Below are positions 16,375-26,589 of a DNA stretch of 64,000 nucleotides, one piece after another (the first letter of the stretch is position 1; each line of letters starts with the position of its first letter). This DNA comes from Glycomyces tritici (GTDB taxonomy: Bacteria > Actinomycetota > Actinomycetes > Mycobacteriales > Micromonosporaceae). The DNA is taken from NCBI RefSeq assembly GCF_030403505.1, contig NZ_JAUEMJ010000003.1, positions 1-64,000 on the forward strand. The letters are read 5' to 3'. The position numbers and the translations under genes are program-made. Under the pieces are notes generated by a model, which saw nothing but the letters and a program-made list of their open reading frames with translations, was not told the DNA's origin and ran no database searches.

Positions 16375-17616
16375 CTACCGGCACAGACAGCTGGGCAGGT
16401 ACCCCACCGGGTTGACCCGGTCGCCGTGCACGCGGACCTCGAAGTGCAGGTGCGGGCCGGTGCTGTCGCCGGTGCTGCCGACCGCTCCGATCCCCTCGTC
16501 GCGGTCGACGTACTCGCCGTCGTTCACCCAGATCTCGGACTGGTGCGCGTAGCAGGTCGACACGCCCCCGCCGTGGCTGATGCACGTCAGCTGGCCGTAG
16601 CCGGAGCTCCAGCCCGCGTACACCACCTTCCCGGAGTCGGCGGCGTGGATCTCCGCGCCCGTGCCGGCGGCGAAGTCGGTGCCGCCGTGCAGGCGGGTGG
16701 TGCCGTAGATCGGATGGCGCCGCCAGCCGTAGTCGGAGGACTTCCAGCCGTCGACCGGCACGACGAAGCCGCCGCCGCCGCCACCGGAGGAGCCCCCGCC
16801 GGAGCCGTTCGAATCGTCGTCGTCCTCGTCGGCCTGGGCCTGGCGCAGCTGGTCGGCGAGGCGCTCGGACTCGGCCTCGAGCTGGTCGTACTCGGACTGG
16901 GCGTTGTCCCGGGCGCCTTCGGCGACCGCGAGCGCCGCCTCGTGCCGGCCGACGAGCTCCTGCACGGCGGCCTGCGCGGCCTGGGCCTCGGTGTAGCGGG
17001 TCTCGGCGGCCGCGAGCGCCTCGGCGGCGGCCGCTTCGGCGGCCTCGGCCTCGGTCTCGGCGAGGGACGCGGCGTTCTCGGCGTTGGCGGCCTCGCGGCG
17101 GGCGAGGGTGACCTCTTCAACCGCGCGGTTCTTGCCGTCCATCATGAACTCGAGGTAGGTGAGGCCGTCGACGGCGGTCTGGGGGTCGCCGGAGGCGAGG
17201 ACGGCGTCCACGGTGAGCAGTTCGGAGCCGCGGGCCGTGGCGGCAAGCAGGGAGGCGCGGGCTTCGCGGGCGGCCTCGACGGCCTCGCGCGCGGCCTGGT
17301 ACTCGGCCTCGGCCGCCTGGAGCGCCTCGCGCGCGGCATCGGCCTCGCGCTCAGCTTGGGCCGCTTCGGTTTCGGCGGCGGCGACGCGACCCTGCGCGAC
17401 GGCGACGGCGTGCTCGGCGCCGGGCAGCTCGGCCTCGGTCTCGGCGAGGACCTGGCCCGCCTGCCGCACCTCGTCCGAGGCGTTCTCGAGCTGCGCGGCC
17501 ATCTCGGCCTTCTCGCGCTCGACCTGGTCGAGCTCTGACTGCGAGACCCCGAACGCGGGACTGCTCGCGGACCCTGCCAGGAGCAGGACCGCGAGCAGCC
17601 CACCGATTCGTCTCAT
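16375..17616 (-). CDS. Secreted coiled-coil M23 peptidoglycan hydrolase
   Basis: Murein endopeptidase, likely the FtsEX-dependent septal hydrolase in the role of EnvC/RipC-type partners. 413 residues: signal peptide (1-23, cut near AFG), a long Ala/Glu-rich coiled coil (about 25-245), an Asp/Gly/Ser linker, then a LytM domain (about 285-413). Zinc ligands are visible in HGGTDFA (His, Asp) and HLHFEV (second His of HxH), so the enzyme should be active, unlike degenerate EnvC. It follows ftsX by 79 nt on the same strand, as the functional link predicts. Confidence 0.9.
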   Translation of the reverse strand: MRRIGGLLAVLLLAGSASSPAFGVSQSELDQVEREKAEMAAQLENASDEVRQAGQVLAETEAELPGAEHAVAVAQGRVAAAETEAAQAEREADAAREALQAAEAEYQAAREAVEAAREARASLLAATARGSELLTVDAVLASGDPQTAVDGLTYLEFMMDGKNRAVEEVTLARREAANAENAASLAETEAEAAEAAAAEALAAAETRYTEAQAAQAAVQELVGRHEAALAVAEGARDNAQSEYDQLEAESERLADQLRQAQADEDDDDSNGSGGGSSGGGGGGFVVPVDGWKSSDYGWRRHPIYGTTRLHGGTDFAAGTGAEIHAADSGKVVYAGWSSGYGQLTCISHGGGVSTCYAHQSEIWVNDGEYVDRDEGIGAVGSTGDSTGPHLHFEVRVHGDRVNPVGYLPSCLCR

Positions 17617-17695
17617 AAGGCCTGAATTTAGTCCATCTGCGACGGACGTTCAGGGTATTCGGAACACTACCCTCTGTAGTGGTACGTGCCCGGGG

Positions 17696-18571
17696 TCAGA
17701 CCTTGATGTTGAAGCGCAAGGTGATCCACGCCGTGATCGCGCTGATCACCGCCGAGACGCCCACCAGGATCGGCAGCAGGACGAGGATCGCCTGCATCTT
17801 GATCTCGGGCATCAGCTGGAAGAGTTCCTCGAACTGCCCGTCGATCACCAGGTACTTCGCGGCGATGAGCGTCCCGAAGGCGAAGATCGAGCCGATCACG
17901 GCGGCGAAGACCGCCTCGAGGACGAACGGCGCCTGGACGAACCAGTTCGGCGCGCCCACGAGCTTCATGATCGCGACCTCGCGGCGACGCGAGTACGCGG
18001 CGACCTGGATCGTGTTGGCCACCAGCATGAGCGCGGCCACACCCTGCACGAGCGCGATGACCAGGGTGAGGCGCTGGGCCCCGCCGAGGATGTCGAACAC
18101 CTGCTGGAGGATCTCGCGCTGGTTGGTGACCTGGTAGACCCCTTCGCGGCTCTCGAACTGCTTGATGAGCTCGGGGGCGTCGGCGATGTCCTTCATCTTG
18201 ACGCGGAACGCCGAGGGCAGGACGTCGGCGTCGACCGACTTCACGAGGTCCGGGGAGTCCTCGAAGGTCTCCTGGAAGCGCTCGAGCGCCTTCTCCTTGG
18301 ACTCGTACACGACCTCGGCGACGAGGTCGTTGTCCTTGAGCTCGGCGTTGATCTGGTCGGTCGTCTCCTGATCGATGTCGCGCTCGAGGTAGACGACCAC
18401 CTCGAGGTTCGTCTGGTAGTGCTCCTCGATCACGTCGACCTGGTTGTACAGCAGCAGGCCCGCGCCGAGCATCGACAACGAGACGGCCATGGTGATGATC
18501 ATGGCGACGGTCATGGAGATGTTGCGCCACAGTCCGAGGAAGACCTCGGACATCACGTACTTCGCGCGCAT
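17696..18571 (-). CDS. ftsX: Cell-division protein FtsX
   Basis: Membrane partner of FtsE in the divisome. 291 residues with the FtsX layout: N-terminal helix (about 21-41), a large extracytoplasmic loop (about 45-165, ECD1) that contacts the hydrolase partner, then three C-terminal helices. VIGSIFAFGTL and RRREVAIMKLVGA are characteristic of the family. Starts 22 nt after ftsE, so the two are co-transcribed. Confidence 0.95.
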   Translation of the reverse strand: MRAKYVMSEVFLGLWRNISMTVAMIITMAVSLSMLGAGLLLYNQVDVIEEHYQTNLEVVVYLERDIDQETTDQINAELKDNDLVAEVVYESKEKALERFQETFEDSPDLVKSVDADVLPSAFRVKMKDIADAPELIKQFESREGVYQVTNQREILQQVFDILGGAQRLTLVIALVQGVAALMLVANTIQVAAYSRRREVAIMKLVGAPNWFVQAPFVLEAVFAAVIGSIFAFGTLIAAKYLVIDGQFEELFQLMPEIKMQAILVLLPILVGVSAVISAITAWITLRFNIKV

Positions 18572-18593
18572 GTGCTCTGAATCTGCCTTCCGC

Positions 18594-19274
18594 TTAGCCG
18601 TAGACGCCGCGAGCCTGGTCGCGGACGATCTGGCCGTTCTCGATCTCGATGACGCGACGGCGCATCTGGTTCACGATGTTGGAGTCGTGGGTGACCATCA
18701 GGATGGTGGTGCCGGTGCGGCTGATCCGGTCGAGGAGCCGCATGATCTCGATCGAGGTGTCCGGGTCGAGGTTACCGGTGGGCTCGTCGGCCAGCAGCAG
18801 GAGCGGCCGGTTGACGAACGCGCGGGCGACCGCGACGCGCTGCTGCTCGCCGCCGGACAGCTCGTGCGGGTAGCGGTGCTCCTTGCCGCCGAGGCCGACC
18901 AGTTCGAGCACCTCGGGGACGACCCGGCGGGCGACCGACCGCGGCTTGCCGATGACCTCGAGCGCGAACGCCACGTTCTCGGCGGCCGTGCGGTTGGGCA
19001 GCAGCCGGAAGTCCTGGAACACGCAGCCGATGCTGCGCCGGTAGGCGGGGACCTTCCACCGGCGCAGCTTCGTCACGTCGGTGTCCCCGACGGAGATCCT
19101 GCCCTTGTCCGGAACTTCTTCGCGCAGCAGGAGCTTGATCATCGTGGACTTACCCGCACCGGTCGGACCGATGAAGAAGACGAACTCTCCCTTGTCGATG
19201 AAGACGTTCACGTCCTCCACCGACGGGCGGTTCGACCGGGGGTAGTGCTTGGTTACACCCTCAAGCTGAATCAC
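18594..19274 (-). CDS. ftsE: Cell-division ATP-binding protein FtsE
   Basis: ABC ATPase that with FtsX regulates septal peptidoglycan hydrolysis. 226 residues: Walker [10 protein letters not shown], signature [14 protein letters not shown], Walker [14 protein letters not shown], switch His in VTHDSN. I set the GTG at 19274 ([12 protein letters not shown]) as start, which gives the normal FtsE length; the open frame upstream to 19451 has no family similarity. prfB lies just upstream, the usual actinobacterial order prfB-ftsE-ftsX-smpB. Confidence 0.94.
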   Translation of the reverse strand: MIQLEGVTKHYPRSNRPSVEDVNVFIDKGEFVFFIGPTGAGKSTMIKLLLREEVPDKGRISVGDTDVTKLRRWKVPAYRRSIGCVFQDFRLLPNRTAAENVAFALEVIGKPRSVARRVVPEVLELVGLGGKEHRYPHELSGGEQQRVAVARAFVNRPLLLLADEPTGNLDPDTSIEIMRLLDRISRTGTTILMVTHDSNIVNQMRRRVIEIENGQIVRDQARGVYG

Positions 19275-19468
19275 GAGGCGGAGTCTAACCGCCGAACCGC
19301 CGGGCCGGTCGGGCGGCTCCAGTACAAGCGTGGCATATTCCGCAGTTTCAGCCCCATATGTCACGGCCGTGCAAGGGTAACGACGCGATTTCAGCCGAAC
19401 GGGGGAAGCCCGCATGGTCAGGCGGCCCATGAACGCTCGTCGGAGCGTCACCGGGCGGCCACGGGAAC

Positions 19469-19505
19469 GGACCGTAGATCCGGTTTCGTATAGGATCTAC
19501 GGTCC
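19469..19505 (-). terminator. Terminator after prfB
   Basis: Perfect 13-bp stem (GGACCGTAGATCC/GGATCTACGGTCC) with an 11-nt loop, starting 9 nt beyond the prfB stop. No long T-run. It separates prfB from ftsE transcription, at least partly. The remaining 19275-19468 shows no gene and should carry the ftsE promoter. Confidence 0.7.
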
Positions 19506-19514
19506 CCTGCGGCG

Positions 19515-20633
<1,119 letters not shown>

Positions 20634-20670
20634 AACAGATCAGACTACGCCTGTATTCGGGCTCATACGA

Positions 20671-20707
20671 AACGGGACGCGAGCCCCCGCTGGGGCCGCG
20701 TCCCGTT
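20671..20707. terminator. Hairpin between padR gene and prfB
   Basis: 11-bp outer stem AACGGGACGCG/CGCGTCCCGTT with an inner GCCCC/GGGGC stem and CGCT loop, in the 124-nt gap between the padR-type gene and prfB (both minus). Likely the terminator of the regulator gene. Confidence 0.75.
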
Positions 20708-20757
20708 CGTGCTTGATCGTCGTACCCCGGGTCGCTACCCGGGTGTGGTGCCTATCG

Positions 20758-21261
20758 CTATCGCTTCTTCAGCCAGCTGAGGGCCGAGCGGTGGTAGCCG
20801 ATCGCGAACTCCATCGCGATCGCCGCGTTCGGGTCCTCGTCCGAGTAGTCCTTCGCAGCGGCGCGGGCCTCTGCCAAGGCCTCCTGGTGCTGCTCGGTCG
20901 CGTCGGCGAACATCTCCTCGGCGGTGTCCTTGGAGAGGTAGTCGAGGAAGGCCGTGCGCAGCGCGACGGGGTCGCGCAGCTGGCCGATTCGGGCCGGCTC
21001 GTTGAGCCAGCGGGTGAACGCCCGCTTGCCGTTGGCGCTGATCGTGTAGGGCACCGAGGCTCGGGGCCCCGGCTTCCCGACGCGGACGAGTCCGCCTTCG
21101 GCCAGCGCCGGGAGTTCGCGGTAGACCTGCGAACGCGTCATGGTCCAGTACGGACCGAGGCGACGGGTCGCCTCCGCCATGAGTTGTCCGCCGGTCATCG
21201 GTCCTTCGTGAAGCAAGCCCAGCAATGCTGCTGAGGTTGCGTTGAGTTCTTTTCCTGCCAT
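20758..21261 (-). CDS. PadR family transcriptional regulator
   Basis: 167 residues. N-terminal winged helix with the PadR signature TSAALLGLLHEGPMTGGQL, then WTMTRSQVYRELPALAEGGLV as recognition helix and wing; a C-terminal helical dimerisation part (Vir_AT type) follows from about residue 95. Ligand and target are unknown; no divergently transcribed transporter is adjacent, so it may act elsewhere or on itself. Start at 21261 (MAGKELNAT) chosen by similarity; the ribosome site is weak. Confidence 0.88.
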   Translation of the reverse strand: MAGKELNATSAALLGLLHEGPMTGGQLMAEATRRLGPYWTMTRSQVYRELPALAEGGLVRVGKPGPRASVPYTISANGKRAFTRWLNEPARIGQLRDPVALRTAFLDYLSKDTAEEMFADATEQHQEALAEARAAAKDYSDEDPNAAIAMEFAIGYHRSALSWLKKR

Positions 21262-21513
21262 GCCCGACAGGATGCCATGTGGATGCCGCCATGACAAGTG
21301 GACAGCTCCAATGTGTCGATAGACCGTTACCGATACTTGATTGGATGGGCTCACGGATTACGCTGCAAGCCTTGTGAAACGGTTGGAGTCGTTCGCTGGA
21401 TTGCAACGCCTGTTTCGAGAATTCCAATCATGTGATCCCGATCGCCCCCATGGGTTGCGATGACTCGGCGTCGCCCGGCGGTCACGGATCATTATCGACT
21501 GTCGCGATCGCTT
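21262..21513. other. Intergenic, no gene seen
   Basis: 252 nt between the kinase stop and the padR start, AT-richer in its first half. It should carry the padR promoter. No clear palindrome or RNA gene was found. Confidence 0.4.
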
Positions 21514-22881
21514 TCAGTTGCGGGGCATCGGTGATCCGATGAGATCCGATCCGGGCGAGTCGTCGTCGGAACCGCCCTCAGTGGAATCACCGCCGTCGTC
21601 TTCCGATTCGGACATTTCATCCGAATTCTGGCCAGGGGACTCGCTCTCCACGTCCGGCCCTTGAGGAGTGGTCGGCGCTTCACTGGGCGTGGCGCTCGCC
21701 TCCGGGCTCGGTTCCGTTGACGCGGCGGAGGACTCGTCCTCGACGGGCGCGGTCTCGCTCGCACTCTGGGACGGATCGGCCACATCGTCCTCATCCGGCA
21801 GATCAGGGCGGGTAACCACCAGAAAGGCCCAGATCACGGCGATCACGACGAAGCATCCCGCCGCCGCGAGGCCGATGAGCCAGCCGCGGCCGAGCTTCTC
21901 GGATTCCTCGCCGTACACCGCGCCCCCGCGGTCGTCCCCGTCCGACGGGCCCCCCTCGGTCGCGGTGAGCATCGCGCCCAGCGCACCCGCCTCGATCTCG
22001 GGCGCGTGAGGCGTCACCGGGTCGTACTTGAAGGTCGCGGTCGCGTCCCGCTCCTTGAGCTTCGGCGCGATCGGCGCGGTCGGCTGGTTCGACAGGCGCG
22101 GGGCGAGGCGGCGCAGGTCGGCGGCGACCGCGTCGAGGTCGCCGCGGGCGCGCGGGTCGAGCGCCAGGAGCATCTCGACGATCCGCCACAGCTCGGCGTC
22201 CACGGCGGCGGGCTTCACCGGGATCCGCGTCAGGTGTCGCTCGACCACCTCGGTGATCGAGCCGCCGCGGTAGGCGCTGTGGGCGGTGAGCGCCTCGTAG
22301 AGGACCAGGCCGAGCGCGTAGTTGTCCACGCCGGGACTGGCGGAGTCGCCCGAGGCGACCTCGGGAGCGATGTACTCGGGGGTGCCGTGAGAGGGCGCGG
22401 TCTTGGACGCGGCGGCGCGCGCGATCCCGAAGTCGATGAACTTCAGGCTCTCGGTCCCGGCCAGCATCAGGTTCCCGGGCTTGACGTCCCCGTGCCGGTA
22501 CCCGGCCCGGTGGATCGCCGCGAGGGTCTCGGCGGCGCCGGCGCAGCGGCGCGCGGCCTCAGCGGCCGAGAGCGGCCCGTGGAGGCGCAGGTGCTCGCGC
22601 AGGTCGAGCCCTTCGATGAACTCGAGCACGACCGCGCACACCGCGTCGGTGACGATGAAGTCCTTCACGGAGACCACGCCCGGGTGGTCGAGGGTGCGCA
22701 GGATGCCGGCCTCGGCCCGGAAGCTCTCGAAGATCTCCTCCTCGCCGCGCAGCTCCGGACGGAGGATCTTCACCGCGACGAGGTCGCCGGTGACCTGGTC
22801 GAGGCCGCGCCACACGACGCCGACCGAACCGCGCGCGATCTCGCGCTCCAGGACGTACCGGTCGGCCAGAACCGTCTGCAT
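21514..22881 (-). CDS. Membrane Ser/Thr protein kinase (PknB family)
   Basis: 455 residues. The kinase domain (about 8-270) keeps the key residues: glycine loop GSVGVVW, VAVKIL lysine, catalytic loop HGDVKPGNL (HGD in place of HRD, Asp kept), IDFG for DFG, and TPEYIAPEV. A linker of about 80 residues, one membrane helix (WLIGLAAAGCFVVIAVIW) and an acidic, Ser/Pro-rich extracellular tail without PASTA domains follow. The start at 22881 has GAGGAG upstream. A PP2C phosphatase gene is transcribed divergently 247 nt away, suggesting a kinase/phosphatase pair. Confidence 0.92.
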   Translation of the reverse strand: MQTVLADRYVLEREIARGSVGVVWRGLDQVTGDLVAVKILRPELRGEEEIFESFRAEAGILRTLDHPGVVSVKDFIVTDAVCAVVLEFIEGLDLREHLRLHGPLSAAEAARRCAGAAETLAAIHRAGYRHGDVKPGNLMLAGTESLKFIDFGIARAAASKTAPSHGTPEYIAPEVASGDSASPGVDNYALGLVLYEALTAHSAYRGGSITEVVERHLTRIPVKPAAVDAELWRIVEMLLALDPRARGDLDAVAADLRRLAPRLSNQPTAPIAPKLKERDATATFKYDPVTPHAPEIEAGALGAMLTATEGGPSDGDDRGGAVYGEESEKLGRGWLIGLAAAGCFVVIAVIWAFLVVTRPDLPDEDDVADPSQSASETAPVEDESSAASTEPSPEASATPSEAPTTPQGPDVESESPGQNSDEMSESEDDGGDSTEGGSDDDSPGSDLIGSPMPRN

Positions 22882-23128
22882 GGGTGCTCCTCGAGGGCTG
22901 GCAAGGCGGGCTGAATCCACTGTAAAGGTGGTGTCGTCGCAGCTCAGCACCGGAGTCGCAGGGTGGCACGAACGGGGGATACACCGCAGCACGGACGAGT
23001 GCGGGCGCACCGGGATCAACGGTCGCGTGCTGTGAGTGGCGGGACACTACACTTGCGCCCATGTCCCTCGAACGGCCAAGCTTTGAACAGACAGCCGAAT
23101 CCCGGTGCGGAATCAGTGGTGATCGCCT
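22882..23128. promoter_or_regulatory. Divergent promoter region kinase / PP2C
   Basis: 247 nt separating the two divergent signalling genes. No clear operator. Confidence 0.35.
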
Positions 23129-23938
23129 GTGACTGAATTGCGTTGGCGCTACGGCGCCGCGACCGACGTGGGCAAAGTCCGCGACCTGAACGAGGACTCC
23201 CACCTCGCGTCGCGCCGGCTCCTCGCGGTGGCCGACGGCGTGGGCGGCGCGGCCGCCGGCGAGGTCGCCAGCGGCGTGACCATCGCCGAGGTGACACGGC
23301 TCGCCCGCCGCTCCCCCGTCGAGGCCACCGCCGAGCTGGGCGCGGTCGTCGAGGCCGCCCGCGACCGCATCCGCGCGGCCGTCGCCGAGAACCCCGAGTC
23401 CGAGGGCATGGCAACGACCCTCACCGGGCTGTGGCTGGGCGACAGCGCGGTCGACATCGTCCACATCGGAGACTCGCGGGCGTACCAGGTGCGCGGCGAG
23501 GACTTCGTGCAGGTGACCGTGGACGACTCGTACGTCCAGCACCTCGTCGACGAAGGCGCGATCACCCCCGCCGAAGCCCAGGACCACCCGTACAAGTCGG
23601 TCGTCACCCGCGTGCTGCAGGCCAATCCCGCCCCCGCGCACTTCGAGACCCGCCCGGCACTGATCGGCGACCGGTACATGCTGTGCTCCGACGGCCTCAG
23701 CGACGTCGTCGGCGACGCCGTGATCGAGAACGTCCTCCGCGACTTCGCCGACCCCCAGGCGGCCGCGGACGAACTCGTGCGGCTCGCCCTCGAAGGCGGC
23801 GGACCGGACAACGTCACTGTCGTCGTCGGCGACGTCGCCGAGCACAAGCCGCCGCGGCGCTGGCCGTGGGCGGTCGCCGCCCTCGGGGTTGTGCTGGTCA
23901 TCGCGGCGATCGTGGTGGCGCTGGTCCTCAAGAACTGA
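23129..23938 (+). CDS. PP2C-type Ser/Thr protein phosphatase with C-terminal anchor
   Basis: Mn/Mg-dependent phosphatase, 269 residues. Metal-binding motifs are in order: RDLNEDS, VADGVGGAAAGE, HIGDSRAY, CSDGLSDVV and GPDNVTVVV. Residues about 248-267 form a single membrane helix right at the C-terminus (WAVAALGVVLVIAAIVVALV), which would put the catalytic domain in the cytosol as in PstP. GTG start. Probably dephosphorylates substrates of the divergent kinase. Confidence 0.92.
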   Translation: MTELRWRYGAATDVGKVRDLNEDSHLASRRLLAVADGVGGAAAGEVASGVTIAEVTRLARRSPVEATAELGAVVEAARDRIRAAVAENPESEGMATTLTGLWLGDSAVDIVHIGDSRAYQVRGEDFVQVTVDDSYVQHLVDEGAITPAEAQDHPYKSVVTRVLQANPAPAHFETRPALIGDRYMLCSDGLSDVVGDAVIENVLRDFADPQAAADELVRLALEGGGPDNVTVVVGDVAEHKPPRRWPWAVAALGVVLVIAAIVVALVLKN

Positions 23939-23973
23939 GGCCCGACCCGCCGGCCTTCGGCCCCTGCGCCGCG

Positions 23974-24666
23974 TCAGCGGAACGGCAGGCCGATGTACGC
24001 GCCCTCGGTGCGGGCGGTGTGGTCGAAGAACAGGGCGTCGTCCGCGGTGACGTTGGCGAGGTGGCCGTGGAGTTCGTAGCCGATGATGCCGACGAGCCGG
24101 TTCCAGCAGAAGATGAGCCGGGCGACCTCGTCGGGGCTGAACGACTCGCCCTCCAGGAGCATGAGCATGTCCGGGGTGATGGCCTCGGCCGGGCAGACCG
24201 GCCCCGTTGCGGGCGTGAGGTTCCCGTCCCGTCTGGCGTCGGCGACGATCCGCGCGAGGGTGAGCGGCATGCGGCCGGCGACCTCGATGGTGACGTGCGG
24301 TGCGACGTAGCCGGGCACGGGCGTGCCGAAGATGAGCGCGTACTCGTGGCGGTGGGCCAGGGACCACTCCCGCACCGCGCGCCAGACGGCGAGCCAGCGC
24401 TCCTGCGGTGCGGCGCCGGGAAGGTCCGCGTTCTCAGCGGCTTCGCCGATCTCGTTGTAGGACTGCACTATCAGGGCGGTGAGCAGCTCATCGCGGCTGG
24501 AGAAGTAGCGGTACACGGCCGAGGAGGCCATGCCGAGCTCGCGCGCGATGGAGCGCAGGGAGAGCATCGCGGCGCCGCCCTCGGCGAGCTGACGCCTTGC
24601 CGCGGCGAGGATCTCGGCAGTGAGTTCGGCGCGTGCGCGCTCTCTGGCGGTTCTCGGCGCGTTCAT
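23974..24666 (-). CDS. TetR family transcriptional regulator
   Basis: 230 residues. Helix-turn-helix in the first 60 residues (LSLRSIARELGMASSAVYRY then FSSRDELLTAL), followed by a C-terminal ligand domain of the WHG type (HRHEYALIFGTPVPGY). It is divergent from the membrane-protein gene at 24786, and the gap contains several palindromes, so it most likely represses that gene and itself. Start at 24666 (MNAPRTAR) by domain position. Confidence 0.88.
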   Translation of the reverse strand: MNAPRTARERARAELTAEILAAARRQLAEGGAAMLSLRSIARELGMASSAVYRYFSSRDELLTALIVQSYNEIGEAAENADLPGAAPQERWLAVWRAVREWSLAHRHEYALIFGTPVPGYVAPHVTIEVAGRMPLTLARIVADARRDGNLTPATGPVCPAEAITPDMLMLLEGESFSPDEVARLIFCWNRLVGIIGYELHGHLANVTADDALFFDHTARTEGAYIGLPFR

Positions 24667-24684
24667 CGACCCATTGTACCGACA

Positions 24685-24701
24685 CAAGAGCACCGCTCTT
24701 G
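24685..24701. promoter_or_regulatory. Palindromic operator candidate O1
   Basis: CAAGAGC-ACC-GCTCTTG, a perfect 7-bp inverted repeat with a three-base spacer, 18 nt upstream of the TetR start. Shares GAGC/GCTC half-sites with the cluster 28 nt further on. Confidence 0.7.
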
Positions 24702-24728
24702 CATTGTCGCGGCGCGTGTGCAATCATT

Positions 24729-24766
24729 GCTCTCAACAGAGAGCAGTGCTCTCAACTTTGAGCACT
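24729..24766. promoter_or_regulatory. Overlapping palindrome cluster O2
   Basis: Three overlapping inverted repeats: GCTCTC-AACA-GAGAGC (24729-24744), GAGAGCA-G-TGCTCTC (24739-24753) and AGTGCTC-N8-GAGCACT (24745-24766). They lie 19 nt before the start of the membrane-protein gene and fit cooperative TetR binding. Confidence 0.75.
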
Positions 24767-24785
24767 GAACCCCCAAGGAGCAGTC

Positions 24786-25460
24786 ATGTCCAAGCCCTCC
24801 ACCGACCCCCGAGCCCGCATGGGCGCCTTGGCGTTCGCCCTCGCCGGCGTCCTCTTCGTCGTCTACGAGGCCGCCGCGCCGCGGCTCGACCAGACCACGC
24901 TCGAAGGGGCCGAGTCCTGGACGAGCGCCAGCTGGTCGATCGCCCACATCGCCGCGATCGTGGGCCTCATCCTCTTCCCGCTCGGCTACGGCGCGCTGCG
25001 CGGCCACCTCGAGGGCACCCGGAACGAGAAGACGGCCTTCGCGGCCGCGACGATCGGGTACATCGGGTCGGCCCTGACGATCTCGTACTACGGCGCCGAG
25101 GTCTACGGCCTCAAGGCGATCGGCCAGCGGGCCGTCGAGGACGGCGACGCGACGATGGCCGAGGTCGGCGAGGCGTTCCGGTACGACCCGACCGCCATGG
25201 GCGTCTTCCTGATCGGCCTCGTCCTGATCGCGGTCGCCGCGGTGCTCGCGGCGGTCGCGGTGTGGCGCTCGGGCACGCTGAACAAGTGGAGCGCGGTGCC
25301 GCTCGCGGTGCTGCTGGTGACGATGCTCCCGCAGTTCTTCCTGCCGCACAGCGGCCGGATCGCTTGGGGCGCACTCGTGACGGTGGCCTCCCTGTGGCTC
25401 GCGGCCGAGCTGTGGCGGGCCCCGGCGAAGGCGCAGGAGCGGGAACTCCAGGAGGCCTGA
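24786..25460 (+). CDS. Putative integral membrane protein under TetR control
   Basis: 224 residues with about five or six membrane helices (near 12-30, 48-68, 84-104, 138-160, 170-186 and 190-206). There is no transporter, enzyme or heme motif that I recognise. AAGGAG ribosome site seven bases before the ATG. Function unknown; the divergent TetR gene and the operator cluster suggest induction by a small molecule. Confidence 0.75.
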   Translation: MSKPSTDPRARMGALAFALAGVLFVVYEAAAPRLDQTTLEGAESWTSASWSIAHIAAIVGLILFPLGYGALRGHLEGTRNEKTAFAAATIGYIGSALTISYYGAEVYGLKAIGQRAVEDGDATMAEVGEAFRYDPTAMGVFLIGLVLIAVAAVLAAVAVWRSGTLNKWSAVPLAVLLVTMLPQFFLPHSGRIAWGALVTVASLWLAAELWRAPAKAQERELQEA

Positions 25461-25519
25461 CCGCCGAGCCTGACGGATGTTTCCGGCACTAGCCTTCACA
25501 TCGGACGACGTGCCAATCG

Positions 25520-25534
25520 ACGGCTCGCAAGCTT
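25520..25534 (-). repeat. Dispersed 3'-end repeat copy
   Basis: ACGGCTCGCAAGCTT on the plus strand, 59 nt beyond the stop of the plus-strand membrane-protein gene; identical over 15 bp to copies at 16334-16348 and 38104-38118, and in the same mRNA orientation. Confidence 0.75.
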
Positions 25535-25608
25535 CGCCGGAACCGGGACCCCCGATGTCATGCTCCCCCTAGGGTCCGACAACAGCCGAAGGCGAGCGCT
25601 CATCACGA

Positions 25609-25655
25609 ACACGGAGGCGGGCCCCCCCCCGCGGGGGCGGCCCCCGCCTCCGTGT
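25609..25655. terminator. Bidirectional terminator between convergent genes
   Basis: 13-bp stem ACACGGAGGCGGG/CCCGCCTCCGTGT with a long C/G-rich loop containing a run of ten C, between the membrane-protein gene and the convergent ppx. Confidence 0.75.
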
Positions 25656-25668
25656 CGTCTCGCTTCGT

Positions 25669-26589
25669 CTACGCCGACAGGGCGATGCCGTCGAGGATGT
25701 CGTGCTCGCTGATGAGCACCGAGTCGATGCCGCTGCGCTCCATGATCGTTCGCAGCACGAGCGCGCCGCCGACGATGACGTCGGCGCGCCCCGGGTGCAT
25801 CACCGGGATCGCCAGGCGCGCTTCGTGGTCCGCGGCGGCCAGATCGGCGGTCACCTGGGCGACCTGCTCGTACGAGAGCCGCGTCCCGTCGATCGCGTCC
25901 GCATCGTAGGCCTTGAGCCCCAGGGCGATAGCGGCGATCGTGGTCGCCGTCCCCGCCACCGCGACGAGCTCGGTCGCCTCGCGGCCCGCGTCGGCGACCG
26001 CCAGCGCGCCGTCGGCGATGCCGGTGATGTCGGCGACGGCTCCGGCGATCTCGTCCGCGCGGGGCGGGTCGGACCGCAAGTGCCGCTCGGTCATCCGCAC
26101 ACAGCCGACGTTCACCGAGATCGCGGCGGCCACCACGGATCCGGTGCCGCGCACGAACTCGGTCGAGCCGCCGCCGATGTCGATGAGAAGGCGCTGTCCT
26201 TCATGGACCGGCAGGGTCGCGACCGCGCCGGTGAAGGAGAGGCGGGCCTCCTCGTCGCCGGTGATGACCTCGGGGTCCTGGCCGAGCTCGGCCGAGACCA
26301 TGGCCTTGAAGTCGGCGGCGTTCGCGGCGTCGCGGCTCGCGGAGGTCGCGACCATGCGCACCGCCTCGACGCCGTGCTCGCGGATCTGGGCGGTGTAGTC
26401 GGCCAGCGCGACGCGGGTGCGCTCGAGCGCGGCGTCGGAGAGGCGGCCGGTGCGGTCGACGCCTTCGCCGAGGCGCACGACCTCCATGCGGCGGACCACG
26501 TCGTGGAGGCGCCCCGCATCGTCGATGTCGGCGATGAGGAGGCGGATGGAGTTGGTGCCGCAGTCGATGCCGGCCACGCGACGGGTCAT
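25669..26589 (-). CDS. ppx: Ppx/GppA family exopolyphosphatase
   Basis: Hydrolyses terminal phosphates of polyphosphate and/or (p)ppGpp. 306 residues, the short actinobacterial form (Rv0496/Rv1026 type) without the C-terminal HD-like domain. The ASKHA motifs are GIDCGTNSIRLLIAD at the N-terminus and DIGGGSTEF (about residue 142). GAGGAGG lies eight bases upstream of the ATG, which overlaps the DUF501 stop (ATGA), indicating coupling. The order eno, ftsB-like, DUF501, ppx is conserved in actinobacteria. Confidence 0.93.
   Translation of the reverse strand: MTRRVAGIDCGTNSIRLLIADIDDAGRLHDVVRRMEVVRLGEGVDRTGRLSDAALERTRVALADYTAQIREHGVEAVRMVATSASRDAANAADFKAMVSAELGQDPEVITGDEEARLSFTGAVATLPVHEGQRLLIDIGGGSTEFVRGTGSVVAAAISVNVGCVRMTERHLRSDPPRADEIAGAVADITGIADGALAVADAGREATELVAVAGTATTIAAIALGLKAYDADAIDGTRLSYEQVAQVTADLAAADHEARLAIPVMHPGRADVIVGGALVLRTIMERSGIDSVLISEHDILDGIALSA

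Noticed and set aside
25621..25640. 6C RNA or other structured RNA
   Set aside because: The C-run is only the loop of the intergenic terminator; no second hairpin with a C-rich loop is present.
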